From positions 248,001 to 312,000 of the forward strand of contig NZ_FONV01000005.1 of NCBI RefSeq assembly GCF_900113015.1: DNA of 64,000 nt, given 5' to 3'. Of this stretch, positions 35,831-44,144 are shown in pieces. Below the pieces are notes generated by a model that did not search any database, had not been told where the DNA came from, and worked only from the letters and a program-made list of their open reading frames with translations. The stretch is from Actinoplanes philippinensis. GTDB taxonomy: Bacteria; Actinomycetota; Actinomycetes; Mycobacteriales; Micromonosporaceae. Each line of letters opens with the position of its first letter. Positions within the stretch are counted from its first letter, which is position 1. Position numbers and translations under genes: made by a program.

Positions 35831-36328
35831 CTACCGCAGGAAACCCCGCTCGTCGATGTGCCGGGTGGGCTCGCCGAAGAACAGCTCCGGATCGGCCGGG
35901 CCCACCGCGATGTTCAGGGTGTCCTGCCGGTACTCCCAGCGCCCGCCGTCGATCCTCGGGCCCGACATCCGGTAGTTGACCTGCCAGCGCAGCCACTCCC
36001 CCGGCGCCAGCCAGACACCCGGCGGACGGCGGGCCCGCGACGGGTCGCCGAGTCTGGCCAGGAGCAGCTCGACGCGTACCCCCTTGTCGGCCCGGACCAG
36101 CCGCAGACCGGAACGCGCCAGGCTCGGCTCACGCTCCGGAGGCTCCGCGCCGAACGACTCGATCGGCCGGAAATCGTTACCTTCGGTGATCATCACCTCG
36201 TGCACCACGCCGCGCCTGCGGCCGGGCAGGCGGAAGCCCTGCGGCACCGCGCTGCGCAGCGCGGCTCCCGGACCACCCCGGGAGCGCCTGGTCCACTCGG
36301 TCGTCACCCACTGCGCCACGACGTCCAC
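35831..36328 (-). CDS. Conserved protein of unknown function
   Basis: 165 residues, no signal peptide or membrane helix. Basic first third (TEWTRRSRGGPGAALRSAVPQGFRLPGRRRGVVHEVMITEGNDF), then a beta-rich part with RADKGVRVELLLARLGDPSRARRPPGVWLAPGEWLRWQVNYRMSG and the conserved-looking YRQDTLNIAVGPADPELFF. No known domain recognised. GTG 36328 directly follows GGGGGAG, with another in-frame GTG nine bases later; either could serve. Confidence 0.6.
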   Translation of the reverse strand: MDVVAQWVTTEWTRRSRGGPGAALRSAVPQGFRLPGRRRGVVHEVMITEGNDFRPIESFGAEPPEREPSLARSGLRLVRADKGVRVELLLARLGDPSRARRPPGVWLAPGEWLRWQVNYRMSGPRIDGGRWEYRQDTLNIAVGPADPELFFGEPTRHIDERGFLR

Positions 36329-36440
36329 CGCTCCCCCTTTCCCGCAGACGCCATCGTCCCTGGTCGAGGCGTACGGAAGCACGGATTATTCACGTGGTGG
36401 ACACCTCTGCGCCGACGGCGCGCCGCATCGATCCAAGGAC

Positions 36441-36471
36441 TTGATCTGGAGCGCGCTCCAGGTTCTACGGT
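36441..36471 (+). promoter_or_regulatory. MerR-type promoter with perfect 16-bp palindrome
   Basis: TTGATC (36441-36446) and TACGGT (36466-36471) are 19 bp apart. Between them lies CTGGAGCGCGCTCCAG (36446-36461), a perfect palindrome. An over-long 19-bp spacer with a dyad between the hexamers is the signature of promoters activated by MerR-family regulators. No merR gene is in the window. Confidence 0.85.
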
Positions 36472-36503
36472 CGATTCGGACAGCCGGGAACGAAGAGGAG
36501 AAC

Positions 36504-37460
36504 ATGATGGAACTGCGGTCCTTCGGCTGACTCGGCCGTGTCAGTGCGCTCACGCTCGGTGGCGGCGGCATCGGCGGCGTCTGGGGCTCCACCGACCGCG
36601 CCGAAGCGGTCGCGACGGTCCACGCCGCACTCGACGCCGGCATCACCATGCTCGACCTGGCGCCCAGCTACGGCACGGGTTTCGAGTCCGAGGTGGCGGT
36701 CGCCGACGCGCTGCGCGGCCACCCCTCCGACGTGATGATCACCAGCAAGGTGCAGCTGCCCGACGACGACGGCCGCGACTACGCCGCACGCATCCGGCGC
36801 AGCCTGCAGGCCAGCCTCACCCGTCTGGAACGCGACCATCTCGACGTGCTCGTCCTCCACACCCAGTTCCGCCGTCCCGGAACCGTCCTCTCCGGAACGG
36901 TCGACCCGGCCGGCTACCGCGACGAGATCGTCCCGGTCTTCGAGGACCTGCGCGACGAAGGCCTCATCCGGGCGTGGGGCATCACCGCCGTCGGCGACCC
37001 CGGCCCGCTGCTCGACGCCTTCGCCGCCGCGCCCCGGCCGGACACCGCGCAGATCGTCGTCAACGCGCTCGACCAGAGCGGCGACCTGTGGATCCACGGC
37101 GACACCGCCCGCCCCGACAACGCCGGCCTGGTCCGGGCGGCCGCCGACGCCGGGATCGCGGTCACCGCCATCCGGGTCGTCGCCGCCGGCTCCCTCACCG
37201 ACGCCCTGGACCGCGACGTGCCGGCCGACCACCCGGCGGCCGTCGACTTCACCCGCGCGGCGCCCTTCCGCGACCTGGCCGCCTCCTTCGGCGAGAGCCC
37301 GGCGTCGCTGGCACACCGGTACGCGCTCAGCGTCCCGGGCGTCGCCACTGTGATCCTCGGCGTCAAGAACCGCACCGAACTCGCCGAATGCCTCGCGGCC
37401 GAGGCGCGAGGCCCGCTCACCGCTGACGAGATCAAGGCGATCGACGCGCTGACCGCCTGA
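36504..37460 (+). pseudogene. Aldo/keto reductase interrupted by an in-frame UGA
   Basis: An otherwise complete aldo/keto reductase reading frame of 319 codons including stop. It starts at ATG 36504 after GAGGAG and reads MMELRSFG, then TGA at 36528-36530, then LGRVSALTLGGGGIGGVWG and onward without another break. In homologues the residue after LG is usually Arg, so CGA to TGA is the simplest change. All four catalytic residues are downstream and intact: Asp and Tyr in LDLAPSYG, Lys in ITSKVQ, His in LVLHTQF. The next in-frame start, ATG 36648, would remove the first beta-alpha unit and so probably inactivate the enzyme. The MerR-type promoter and ribosome site are intact. A recent nonsense mutation, stop read-through or a base-calling error are the alternatives. 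Confidence 0.8.
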
Positions 37461-37474
37461 GTCCCACCGCCACG

Positions 37475-37503
37475 ACCGCCGGCGCCGATCCGGCGCTGGC
37501 GGT
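37475..37503 (+). terminator. Hairpin terminator after the aldo/keto reductase
   Basis: ACCGCCGGCGCC pairs with GGCGCTGGCGGT (one G-U) across a 5-nt loop, 14 nt after the TGA. Confidence 0.7.
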
Positions 37504-37522
37504 CTGCGCTGCACGGCCTTCG

Positions 37523-37607
37523 CCGCTCACCGCTCTCCCGCTCACCGTTCTCCCGCTCACGCTCACTGCTCTCCCGCTCACGCTCACCGCTCTCCTGCTC
37601 ACCGCTC
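37523..37607 (+). repeat. CTCCCGCTCAC-type tandem repeat
   Basis: Short C/T-rich repeats of CCGCTCACCG(C/T)TCT, with period mixing 15 and 21 bp. They adjoin, and may have replaced the 5' part of, the Nudix remnant. Confidence 0.7.
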
Positions 37608-37799
37608 GTCGCGGGCGTCACGGCCGATCACAGTGGCGGCGTTCCGCGGCCTTTGGAGCCCGACGTCTTCGACCGGTGGGAGTGGCGCCCCCTGACCGAC
37701 CTGCCCACGCCGCTCTTCCCGGCCAGCGCCGTCCTGCTGGCCATGTGGCTCCGGACTCCGCCCCCGCCCGGCTGGACCACCCACCGGTTCGCCCACTGA
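37605..37799 (+). pseudogene. Remnant of a Nudix hydrolase gene (C-terminal part)
   Basis: Frame starting at 37605 reads LVAGVTADHSGGVPRPLEP, then DVFDRWEWRPLTDLPTPLFP and ASAVLLAMWLR to a TGA at 37797-37799. The order E-P-x-x-x-x-x-W-x-W-x-x-L-x-x-L-P-x-P-L-F is the C-terminal end of small Nudix hydrolases. The Nudix box that should precede it is missing: upstream DNA is tandem repeat and the previous gene's terminator. No start codon or ribosome site is visible. Call rests on the motif pattern only. The following 37800-37985 has no gene I can support. Confidence 0.5.
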
Positions 37800-37985
37800 A
37801 GCGTCACCACCGTGACTGTGGCGGCGCGGTCGACCTCGCCGCCGCTTCGCTCTTGACCTGGCCCACCGCACGAAGCCACGTCGCTTCGCCATGGCGCCGG
37901 TGCCGCTTTCCCGGCCGTGATCGCACTGCGGCGCGGCACTTCCTCGCCTTGACCGCGGGGACAACTCACGACCACGGCCGGTGCG

Positions 37986-38360
37986 TCAGCTCACCCAGGG
38001 CGGGGTGATGACGGTCCCGTCCGGCAGGGTGGCCTCGAAGCCGGCGCTCGTGGTCACCCAGGCCGCAGCGGTCTCGGCGCCGTCGTTGTCGACCCGGAAC
38101 TCGGTCCCGGCCGGCACGACCAGGACATCACCGGCGCCGACCCGGCCGGCGACGCCGTCCAGGCTGACCGACAACTCCCCGGCCGACACCATCAGCACCT
38201 CCTCACGACCCACCCGGTGCGGCACCCCGGTCACCCCGCCCGCGATCTCGATCCGCCAGGCGCACAGCTCCCGGCTGCCGGTCGACGGCGACGCGAAGGC
38301 GTGGAACACGCTGCCGTGCAAGCGGTGGACCACTGCCTCCGTACTGCGATGGATTGCCAT
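37986..38360 (-). CDS. Cupin-domain protein
   Basis: 124-residue single-domain cupin. Motif 1 region: GGVTGVPHRVGREEVLMVSAGELSVSLDG (the H-R-x-x-E-E pattern gives one His and one Glu for a metal); motif 2: GAGDVLVVPAGTEFRVDNDGAETAAAWVTT, which lacks the usual second His. So metal binding may be weak and the protein may be a sensor or binding protein instead of an oxygenase. GGAGGGG precedes ATG 38360. It is divergent from a MarR regulator across a 72-nt gap filled with a large double palindrome, so it is almost surely that regulator's target. Confidence 0.82.
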   Translation of the reverse strand: MAIHRSTEAVVHRLHGSVFHAFASPSTGSRELCAWRIEIAGGVTGVPHRVGREEVLMVSAGELSVSLDGVAGRVGAGDVLVVPAGTEFRVDNDGAETAAAWVTTSAGFEATLPDGTVITPPWVS

Positions 38361-38376
38361 TGCCCCTCCAGAAGTA

Positions 38377-38412
38377 GTCAATCTGCTTGACCAAATAGTC
38401 AAGCAGATTGAC
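38377..38412. promoter_or_regulatory. Double MarR operator
   Basis: GTCAATCTGCTTGAC (38377-38391) and its exact reverse complement (38398-38412) are separated by CAAATA. Each 15-bp arm is itself a dyad, GTCAA-N5-TTGAC. So two repressor-dimer sites are arranged as mirror images between the cupin and marR genes. The patch is AT-rich against its surroundings. Confidence 0.88.
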
Positions 38413-38432
38413 CTCTGTGTCAAACTGCTCCT

Positions 38433-38876
38433 GTGCGTGACGATCTCCAGGACCTCCCGGTGCTCCTCCTCAGCGCGGCCCGCGCGCTGGTCGACGGCAT
38501 CGACTCCCGGGTGCGGGCGAGCGGCTTCACCGACCTGCGCCCCGCGCACGGCTTCGCCTTCGCCCGCCTGTCCGGCGCCGGCGCCACCGTCACCGACCTC
38601 GCCGAACACCTGGAGATCACCAAGCAGGCGGCAAGCCAGATGGCCGAGGAGCTGATCCGCAAGGGGTACGTCGTACGCCGCCCCCACCCCACCGACGCCC
38701 GAGCCCGTCTCCTGGTCCTGACCGAAAAGGGTCACGCCTGCACCCAGGCAGCCGACCGAGCGGCCGCCGAGACGCTGGCCCCGCTGGCCGCCGCCCTGAC
38801 GCCCGCCCAGGCCGCCGCCCTGAGAACGGCCCTGACCCACCTGGCCACCCCCGGCCGGATCCGCCCCATCTGGTGA
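38433..38876 (+). CDS. MarR-family transcriptional regulator
   Basis: 147 residues. HTH: VTDLAEHLEITKQAASQMAEELIRKGYVVRR; wing: PHPTDARARLLVLTEKG. The N-terminal dimerisation helix is LLLSAARALVDGIDSRVRA. The KQAASQMAEEL recognition helix is the form common in actinobacterial MarR proteins that control a neighbouring cupin or oxidoreductase. GTG 38433 lies 20 nt from the double operator, so autorepression and co-control of the cupin gene are expected. Ligand unknown. Confidence 0.88.
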   Translation: MRDDLQDLPVLLLSAARALVDGIDSRVRASGFTDLRPAHGFAFARLSGAGATVTDLAEHLEITKQAASQMAEELIRKGYVVRRPHPTDARARLLVLTEKGHACTQAADRAAAETLAPLAAALTPAQAAALRTALTHLATPGRIRPIW

Positions 38877-38935
38877 CCGCAACCCCGGCCGGCCCAGGCT
38901 CCGTCCCGAGGGCTTCGGCGTGGGAGGGTTACGGC

Positions 38936-39403
38936 ATGGGTGAGACTCGTGCTGAATCAGTCGTCCGGGAGCTCTACCGGGATCTGCTCACCGCCTGGAA
39001 CGAGCGGGACGCCGAACGTTTTGCGGGATTGTTCGCGGAGGACGGTGTCCTGGTCGGGTTCGACGGTAGCCAGGTGGACGCGTCGGACATCGGTAAGCAT
39101 CTGGCGCCGATCTTCCAGGACCACCCGACCGCCACCTACGTCGCCCGGATCAGGGAGCTGCGGATTCTCGGCCCCGGAGCCGTCCTGTTGCGATCGGTCG
39201 CCGGCATGATCCCGCCGGGCGGGGACTCCCTCGACCCGGCGGTCAACGCCGTCCAGACGCTGGTGGCCGAGCGGAGGCTGCCTGGCTGGCGAGTGATCCT
39301 CTTCCAGAGCACGCCGGCTCAGTATCACGGCCGTCCGGAGGCCGCTGCCGCCCACACCGCCGAACTCGCATCGCAGGCCACGAACGCCCAGCTTCTCACC
39401 TGA
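38936..39403 (+). CDS. SgcJ/EcaC-like NTF2-fold protein
   Basis: 155 residues with the SnoaL/NTF2-like cone fold pattern: VVRELYRDLLTAWNERDAERFAGLFAEDGVLVGFDGSQVDASDIGKHLAPIFQDH, then ATYVARIRELRILGPGAVLLRSVAGMIPPG and WRVILFQSTPAQYHGRPE. These features match the SgcJ/EcaC family, whose members are found both in natural-product clusters and as stand-alone proteins of unknown role. ATG 38936 is preceded by GGGAGGG 7 nt upstream. It follows the MarR gene by 59 nt on the same strand. Its stop codon is part of a 19-bp tandem repeat. Confidence 0.82.
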   Translation: MGETRAESVVRELYRDLLTAWNERDAERFAGLFAEDGVLVGFDGSQVDASDIGKHLAPIFQDHPTATYVARIRELRILGPGAVLLRSVAGMIPPGGDSLDPAVNAVQTLVAERRLPGWRVILFQSTPAQYHGRPEAAAAHTAELASQATNAQLLT

Positions 39404-39470
39404 CGCCCAGCTTCTCACCTGACGGCCGGCTCCTCACCTGACGGCCGGCTCCTCACCTGACGGCCGGCCG
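39391..39470 (+). repeat. 19-bp tandem repeat spanning a stop codon
   Basis: Four copies of a CTTCTCACCTGACGCCCAG-like unit at a 19-bp period. The first contains the stop codon (39401-39403) of the NTF2-fold gene. Confidence 0.85.
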
Positions 39471-39501
39471 CAGGACGTGGGGAGTTCAGCGGCTCGGGAG
39501 C

Positions 39502-39545
39502 GGGGTCCACGGACGGATCAGGCCTGGCCGCCATCCGTGGACCCC
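39502..39545. terminator. Hairpin terminator after parC
   Basis: GGGGTCCACGGA and TCCGTGGACCCC form a perfect 12-bp stem around 20 nt that add further pairs. It lies 8 nt beyond the parC stop and can also end transcripts from the left. Confidence 0.8.
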
Positions 39546-39552
39546 CCGGGAC

Positions 39553-42072
39553 TCAGTCCCGCTCGATCAGGTGGCCGATGAGCTGCGGACCCATGATGAC
39601 CGGGTTTCCGGAGCCGTCGCGGCGAGCGTCGGGTTCCGGGAGCTCGACCGGGTCGCCCGTGTTCGAGGCGCCGACCGGCCGCGGGCCGACCCAGGCGACC
39701 ACCAGCCGCGACTCCCCCTTGAGGAACCGCTGCACCCGGACGCCGCCGGTGGCGCGGCCCTTGGCGGGGTACGACGCGAACGGTGACACCTTGACCTGGG
39801 TCCCGGTGGAGGTGACGACCATGGGTTCGCCGTGTTCGCCGTCGGAGGTGGTGACGGCGTTGAAGGAGATCACCTCGGCGTCGGGCCCGAGGTTGACGCC
39901 GGCCATGCCACCGCCCTTGAGGCCCTGCGGCCGCACGAGTTTGGCCGGGAAGCGGAGCAGGTTGGCGTCGGACGTGACGAACACGAGCGCTTCGGCGCCG
40001 TCGGTGAGCCAGGTGGCCTGGAGGACCTCGTCGCCCTCCTTGAGGGTGATGACCTCGAACTCGTCGGAGCGGACCGGCCACTCGGGCGCGCACACCTTGA
40101 CGATGCCGAACTTGGTGCCCATCGCGATGCCCGGTGACTCGCCGCCGGTGAGCGGGGCCATGCCGACCACTTTCTCACCCTTGTGCAGGGGCACCAGCTC
40201 GGACGCGGACATGCCACCGCGCAGCGAGACGGTGCCGGACTGCTCGGGCAGGACCGGCAGGGTGAGCACGTCGGTCTTGAAGGCCCGGCCGCGGTTGGTG
40301 ACGAGCAGGATCCGGCCGCGGGCGGTGGAGTGGATGATCGCGCGGACGGCGTCGTGTTTGACGCGGCCACTGCGTTTGCGGGCCTCGGTGGACTCCTCGC
40401 TCTCCGCGGCGGTCCGGGCGATCAGGCCGGTCGCGGACAGGATGACCTGGCAGGGGTCGTCGGCGACCTCGAGCGGGCCGGCCGGCACCGAGGCGGCGAG
40501 GACCTCCTTGAGATCGCCGTCGATGAGGGTGGTGCGGCGGGCCGCGCCGAACTCCTTGGCGACCGCGGCGAGCTCGTCGGAGACGACCTTCTTCAAAACG
40601 TCCTCGTTGTCGAGGATCCGGGTGAGTTCGGCGATCTCGGTGCGGAGCCGGTCCTGCTCGGCCTCCAGCTCGATCCGGTCGAACCGGGTGAGCCGCCGCA
40701 GCGGGGTGTCGAGGATGTACGTCGCCTGGATGTCGGAGAGGCCGAACTCGGTCATCAGACCGGCCTTGGCGGCGGCCGCGTCGTCGCTGGCCCGGATCAG
40801 CGCGACCACCCGGTCGATGTCGATCAGGGCGATGAGCAGGCCGTCGACCAGGTGCAGGCGGTCCTCGCGCTTGGTACGCCGATAGAGGGTCCGCCGGGTG
40901 ACGACGTCGTAGCGGTGCTGCACGAAGACCTCGAGCAGCGCCTTGAGCCCGAGGGTCCGCGGCTGCCCGTCGACGAGCACCAGGTTGTTGATGCCGAAGG
41001 AGCTCTCCAGCGGGGTGAGCCGGTAGAGGTCGGCGAGCAGGGCCTGCGGGTTGACGCCGACCTTGCACTCGATGACGAGGCGGGTGCCGTGCTCGCGGTC
41101 GGTGAGGTCCTTGACGTCGGCGATGCCGGTGAGGCGGGCGGCCTGGCGCTGGCCACGCCGGGGGCCGGAGGTGATCACCTTGCCCTTCACCTCGTCGGTG
41201 ATCGCCTCGATGATCTTCTCGGCGCCGACGCCGTAGGGCAGCTCGGTGACGGTGATGGCCTGCCGGCCGCGGCCGCCTTCGAGCAGGCCGGTCTCGGCGC
41301 GGGCCCGGATCCGGACGACGCCGCGGCCGGTCTCGTACGCCCGGCGCACCTCGTCGAGGCCGAGCAGCTGGCCGCCGGTGGGCAGGTCGGGCCCGGGCAC
41401 GTAACGCATCAGCTCGTCGAGGTCGGCGCCGGGCTTGCGGATCAGGTGCCGGGCGGCGGCCACGACCTCGCCCAGGTTGTGCGGGATCATGTTGGTCGCC
41501 ATGCCGACGGCGATCCCGGACGTGCCGTTGACCAGCAGGTTCGGGAAGGCGGCGGGCAGCACCTTGGGCTCGGACTCGGAGCCGTCGTAGGTGGGCTTGA
41601 AGTCGACGGTGCCCTCGCCGAGCTCGCCGACCAGCAGCATCGCCTCGCGGGACATGCGGGCCTCGGTGTACCGCGCGGCGGCCGGGCCGTCGTCGGGCGA
41701 GCCGAAGTTGCCGTGCCCGTCGATGAGCGGCGTATTGAGCGAGAAGTCCTGAGCGAGCCGGACCAGGGCGTCGTAGATCGCGACGTCGCCGTGCGGGTGG
41801 TACTTACCCATCACGTCGCCGACGACGCGGGCCGACTTCACATACGGCCGGTCGGGGCGCTGCCCCTGCTCGGACATGGACCAGAGGATCCGCCGGTGGA
41901 CCGGCTTGAGACCGTCCCGCGCGTCGGGCAGGGCGCGCGAGTGGATGACCGAGTAGGCGTACTCCAGGTAGGAGTCCTCCACCTCGGTGGTGAGCGGGTT
42001 GTCGATGACCCGGGCGCCCGCCTGGTCGAACGCGGACAGGTCGACGCGCTTGTCGGATTTGCGGCGTGCCAT
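39553..42072 (-). CDS. parC: DNA topoisomerase IV subunit A
   Basis: 839-residue GyrA/ParC-type subunit that cuts and rejoins DNA during decatenation. Breakage domain: EYAYSVIHSRALPDARDGLKPVHRRILWSM, KYHPHGDVAIYDALVRLAQDFSL, and the active-site Y135 in AAARYTEARM. The C-terminal domain has beta-pinwheel blades (VTNRGRAFKTDVL, GTKFGIVKVCAPEW, TSDANLLRFPAKLVRPQGLKGGG) but no perfect GyrA box, which favours ParC. The neighbouring parE supports this. At the position of the quinolone-contact serine there is V97 (HGDVAIYD); D101 keeps the acid. ATG 42072 lies 14 nt after parE, so they are one operon. Confidence 0.93.
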   Translation of the reverse strand: MARRKSDKRVDLSAFDQAGARVIDNPLTTEVEDSYLEYAYSVIHSRALPDARDGLKPVHRRILWSMSEQGQRPDRPYVKSARVVGDVMGKYHPHGDVAIYDALVRLAQDFSLNTPLIDGHGNFGSPDDGPAAARYTEARMSREAMLLVGELGEGTVDFKPTYDGSESEPKVLPAAFPNLLVNGTSGIAVGMATNMIPHNLGEVVAAARHLIRKPGADLDELMRYVPGPDLPTGGQLLGLDEVRRAYETGRGVVRIRARAETGLLEGGRGRQAITVTELPYGVGAEKIIEAITDEVKGKVITSGPRRGQRQAARLTGIADVKDLTDREHGTRLVIECKVGVNPQALLADLYRLTPLESSFGINNLVLVDGQPRTLGLKALLEVFVQHRYDVVTRRTLYRRTKREDRLHLVDGLLIALIDIDRVVALIRASDDAAAAKAGLMTEFGLSDIQATYILDTPLRRLTRFDRIELEAEQDRLRTEIAELTRILDNEDVLKKVVSDELAAVAKEFGAARRTTLIDGDLKEVLAASVPAGPLEVADDPCQVILSATGLIARTAAESEESTEARKRSGRVKHDAVRAIIHSTARGRILLVTNRGRAFKTDVLTLPVLPEQSGTVSLRGGMSASELVPLHKGEKVVGMAPLTGGESPGIAMGTKFGIVKVCAPEWPVRSDEFEVITLKEGDEVLQATWLTDGAEALVFVTSDANLLRFPAKLVRPQGLKGGGMAGVNLGPDAEVISFNAVTTSDGEHGEPMVVTSTGTQVKVSPFASYPAKGRATGGVRVQRFLKGESRLVVAWVGPRPVGASNTGDPVELPEPDARRDGSGNPVIMGPQLIGHLIERD

Positions 42073-42086
42073 TGGTAGCGGACCTC

Positions 42087-44144
42087 TCAGGCGTCGATCG
42101 TCTCTTGGTCGATCCGGCCCGCGGCCTCGATCAACCAGTTCTTCCGGGGCTCGACCCGCTCACCCATCAGCAGCTCGAGGGTGGCCTCGGCACGGTCGGC
42201 GTCCTCGATGGTGATCCGCCGGACGGTGCGCTCGGCCGGGTTCATCGTGGTGTCCCACAGCTCGTCGGCGTCCATCTCACCGAGGCCCTTGAACCTGGGC
42301 ACCGGTTTCTGCACCTGACGTCCGGACTGTTCGAGGCGGCCGACGGTGCTCTCCATCTCCTGCTGGGTGTAGGTGTAGATGGTCTCGGAGTTGCGGCCCT
42401 TGGTGACCACCTTGTGCAGGGGCGGCATCGCGGCGAAGAGCCGGCCGTGCTCGATGACCGGCCGCATGTACTTCGCGAAGAGCGTGATCAGCAGGGTCCG
42501 GATGTGCGAGCCGTCGACGTCGGCGTCGGCCATGATCATGACGCGGCCGTAGCGCATCGAGCCGATGTCGAAGGTACGCCCCGAGCCGGCCCCGAGGACC
42601 TGCACGATCGCCGAGCACTCGGCGTTGTCGAGGACCTGCTGGAGGCTCGCCTTCTGGACGTTGAGGATCTTGCCGCGGATCGGCAGCAACGCCTGATACT
42701 CCGAGGAGCGGGCCATCCGGGCGGTGCCGAGCGCCGAGTCACCCTCGACGATGAACAGCTCGGACCGGTCGATGCCGATGGCCCGGCAGTCGACGAGCTT
42801 GGCCGGCATCGACGCGCCCTCCAGGGCGGTCTTGCGGCGGGCCGCGTCCTTCTGCTGTTTCTGGGTGAGCCGGACGCGGGCCGCGTCCACCACCTTCTGC
42901 AGGACGGTCCGGGCCTCGGTCTTGGTCCGCCGCCCGTCGATCCACTCTTTCAGATAGGTCTCGACGAGGGTCTGCATGACCCGGGCGACACCCGCGGTGG
43001 ACAGCTCGTCCTTGGTCTGCGAGGTGAACTGCGGCTCCGGCACCCGCACGTGGATGACCGCTGTCATGCCCTCCAGGAAGTCGTCCAGGACGGGCGGCTC
43101 CTCCTTGGGCTTGAGCAGCCCGCGGGCGTTGCGGATGGCCTCGGTCAGGGCACGCACGAGAGCCCGCTCGAAGCCCTTGCGGTGGGTGCCGCCGTGCACG
43201 TTGCGGATGGTGTTGGTGAAGCACTCGACGGTGCGCTCGTAGCCGGTGCCCCAGCGGAAGGCGACCTCGACCTGGGCGTGCCGGACGACGTTGGACTGCA
43301 TCACGCCGTTGGCGTCGGCCGCGTTCTCCTTGTACGTCCCCTCGCCGGTGACCAGCAGCGTGCCGGAGACCGGCTTGTCCGACGCCGGGGTGAGGAAGTC
43401 GACCATGTCGACGAGGCCGTTCGGGTAGTGGAACGTCTCGGTGGCCGGCTCCTCGGCGGTCGCGTCGAAGAGGGTGTACTGAACGCCGGGGACCAGGAAC
43501 GCGGTGTTGCGCAGCTTGGTGCGGACGGCCTCGACGTCGAGCTTGGCGCCGGTCTCGAAGTAGCGGGCGTCGTACCAGTACCGGATCGAGGTGCCGCTGG
43601 GCTCGCCCCGCTTCATCCGGCGGAGCACCCGCAGGCCGGGCTCGCGGGTGAACGGCGCGTCCGGCCCGGGACCGTCGAAGACCCCGGGCACACCACGCTG
43701 GAACGAGATCTCGTGGACCTTGCCGTCACGCTTGACGGTGACGTCGAAGCGCAGGGCGAGCGCGTTGACCGCGGACGCGCCGACGCCGTGCAGGCCGCCG
43801 GAGGTCTTGTAGCCGGAGCCGCCGAACTTGCCGCCGGCGTGCAGGCGGGTGAGCACCAGCTCGACGCCGCTCAGCCCGGACTTGGCGTGCACGTCGGTCG
43901 GGATGCCCCGGCCGTCGTCGTCGACCTGGACCGAGCCGTCGCCGTGCAGCGTCACGGCGATGCGGGTGGCGTGGCCGCCGACCCCCTCGTCGGTGCAGTT
44001 GTCGATGATCTCGTTGGCGAGGTGGTTGATGCCTCTGCTGTCGGTGGACCCGATGTACATGCCCGGGCGTTTGCGGACAGCGTCGAGCCCTTCCAGGTGC
44101 GTGAGGTCGTCAGCCCCGTACAAGGTCTCTGGTTGCGCGGTCAC
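42087..44144 (-). CDS. parE: DNA topoisomerase IV subunit B
   Basis: 685-residue GHKL ATPase subunit. ATP site: RKRPGMYIGSTD, ANEIIDNCTDEG, VDDDGRGIPTDVHAKSG, GGKFGGSGYKTSGGLHGVGASAVNALA and the QTK-type SQTKDELST. TOPRIM: LFIVEGDSALGTA with the catalytic Glu, then MIMADADVDGSHIRTLLITLFAKYMRP. The ending PRFKGLGEMDADELWDTTMNPAERTVRRI is canonical. Length and motif form match actinobacterial ParE and lack the insert seen in proteobacterial GyrB. The GTG start has GGGAG 9 nt upstream. First gene of the parE-parC unit. Confidence 0.94.
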   Translation of the reverse strand: MTAQPETLYGADDLTHLEGLDAVRKRPGMYIGSTDSRGINHLANEIIDNCTDEGVGGHATRIAVTLHGDGSVQVDDDGRGIPTDVHAKSGLSGVELVLTRLHAGGKFGGSGYKTSGGLHGVGASAVNALALRFDVTVKRDGKVHEISFQRGVPGVFDGPGPDAPFTREPGLRVLRRMKRGEPSGTSIRYWYDARYFETGAKLDVEAVRTKLRNTAFLVPGVQYTLFDATAEEPATETFHYPNGLVDMVDFLTPASDKPVSGTLLVTGEGTYKENAADANGVMQSNVVRHAQVEVAFRWGTGYERTVECFTNTIRNVHGGTHRKGFERALVRALTEAIRNARGLLKPKEEPPVLDDFLEGMTAVIHVRVPEPQFTSQTKDELSTAGVARVMQTLVETYLKEWIDGRRTKTEARTVLQKVVDAARVRLTQKQQKDAARRKTALEGASMPAKLVDCRAIGIDRSELFIVEGDSALGTARMARSSEYQALLPIRGKILNVQKASLQQVLDNAECSAIVQVLGAGSGRTFDIGSMRYGRVMIMADADVDGSHIRTLLITLFAKYMRPVIEHGRLFAAMPPLHKVVTKGRNSETIYTYTQQEMESTVGRLEQSGRQVQKPVPRFKGLGEMDADELWDTTMNPAERTVRRITIEDADRAEATLELLMGERVEPRKNWLIEAAGRIDQETIDA

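Noticed and set aside
36504..36530. Selenocysteine reading of the in-frame UGA in the aldo/keto reductase
   Set aside because: The position is not catalytic in the family, the usual residue is Arg, and no convincing SECIS-like hairpin follows the codon. A nonsense change is simpler.
37599..37975. Minus-strand frames of 115-121 codons opposite the Nudix remnant
   Set aside because: Basic low-complexity products without motif; the plus-strand frame shows a recognisable protein end instead.
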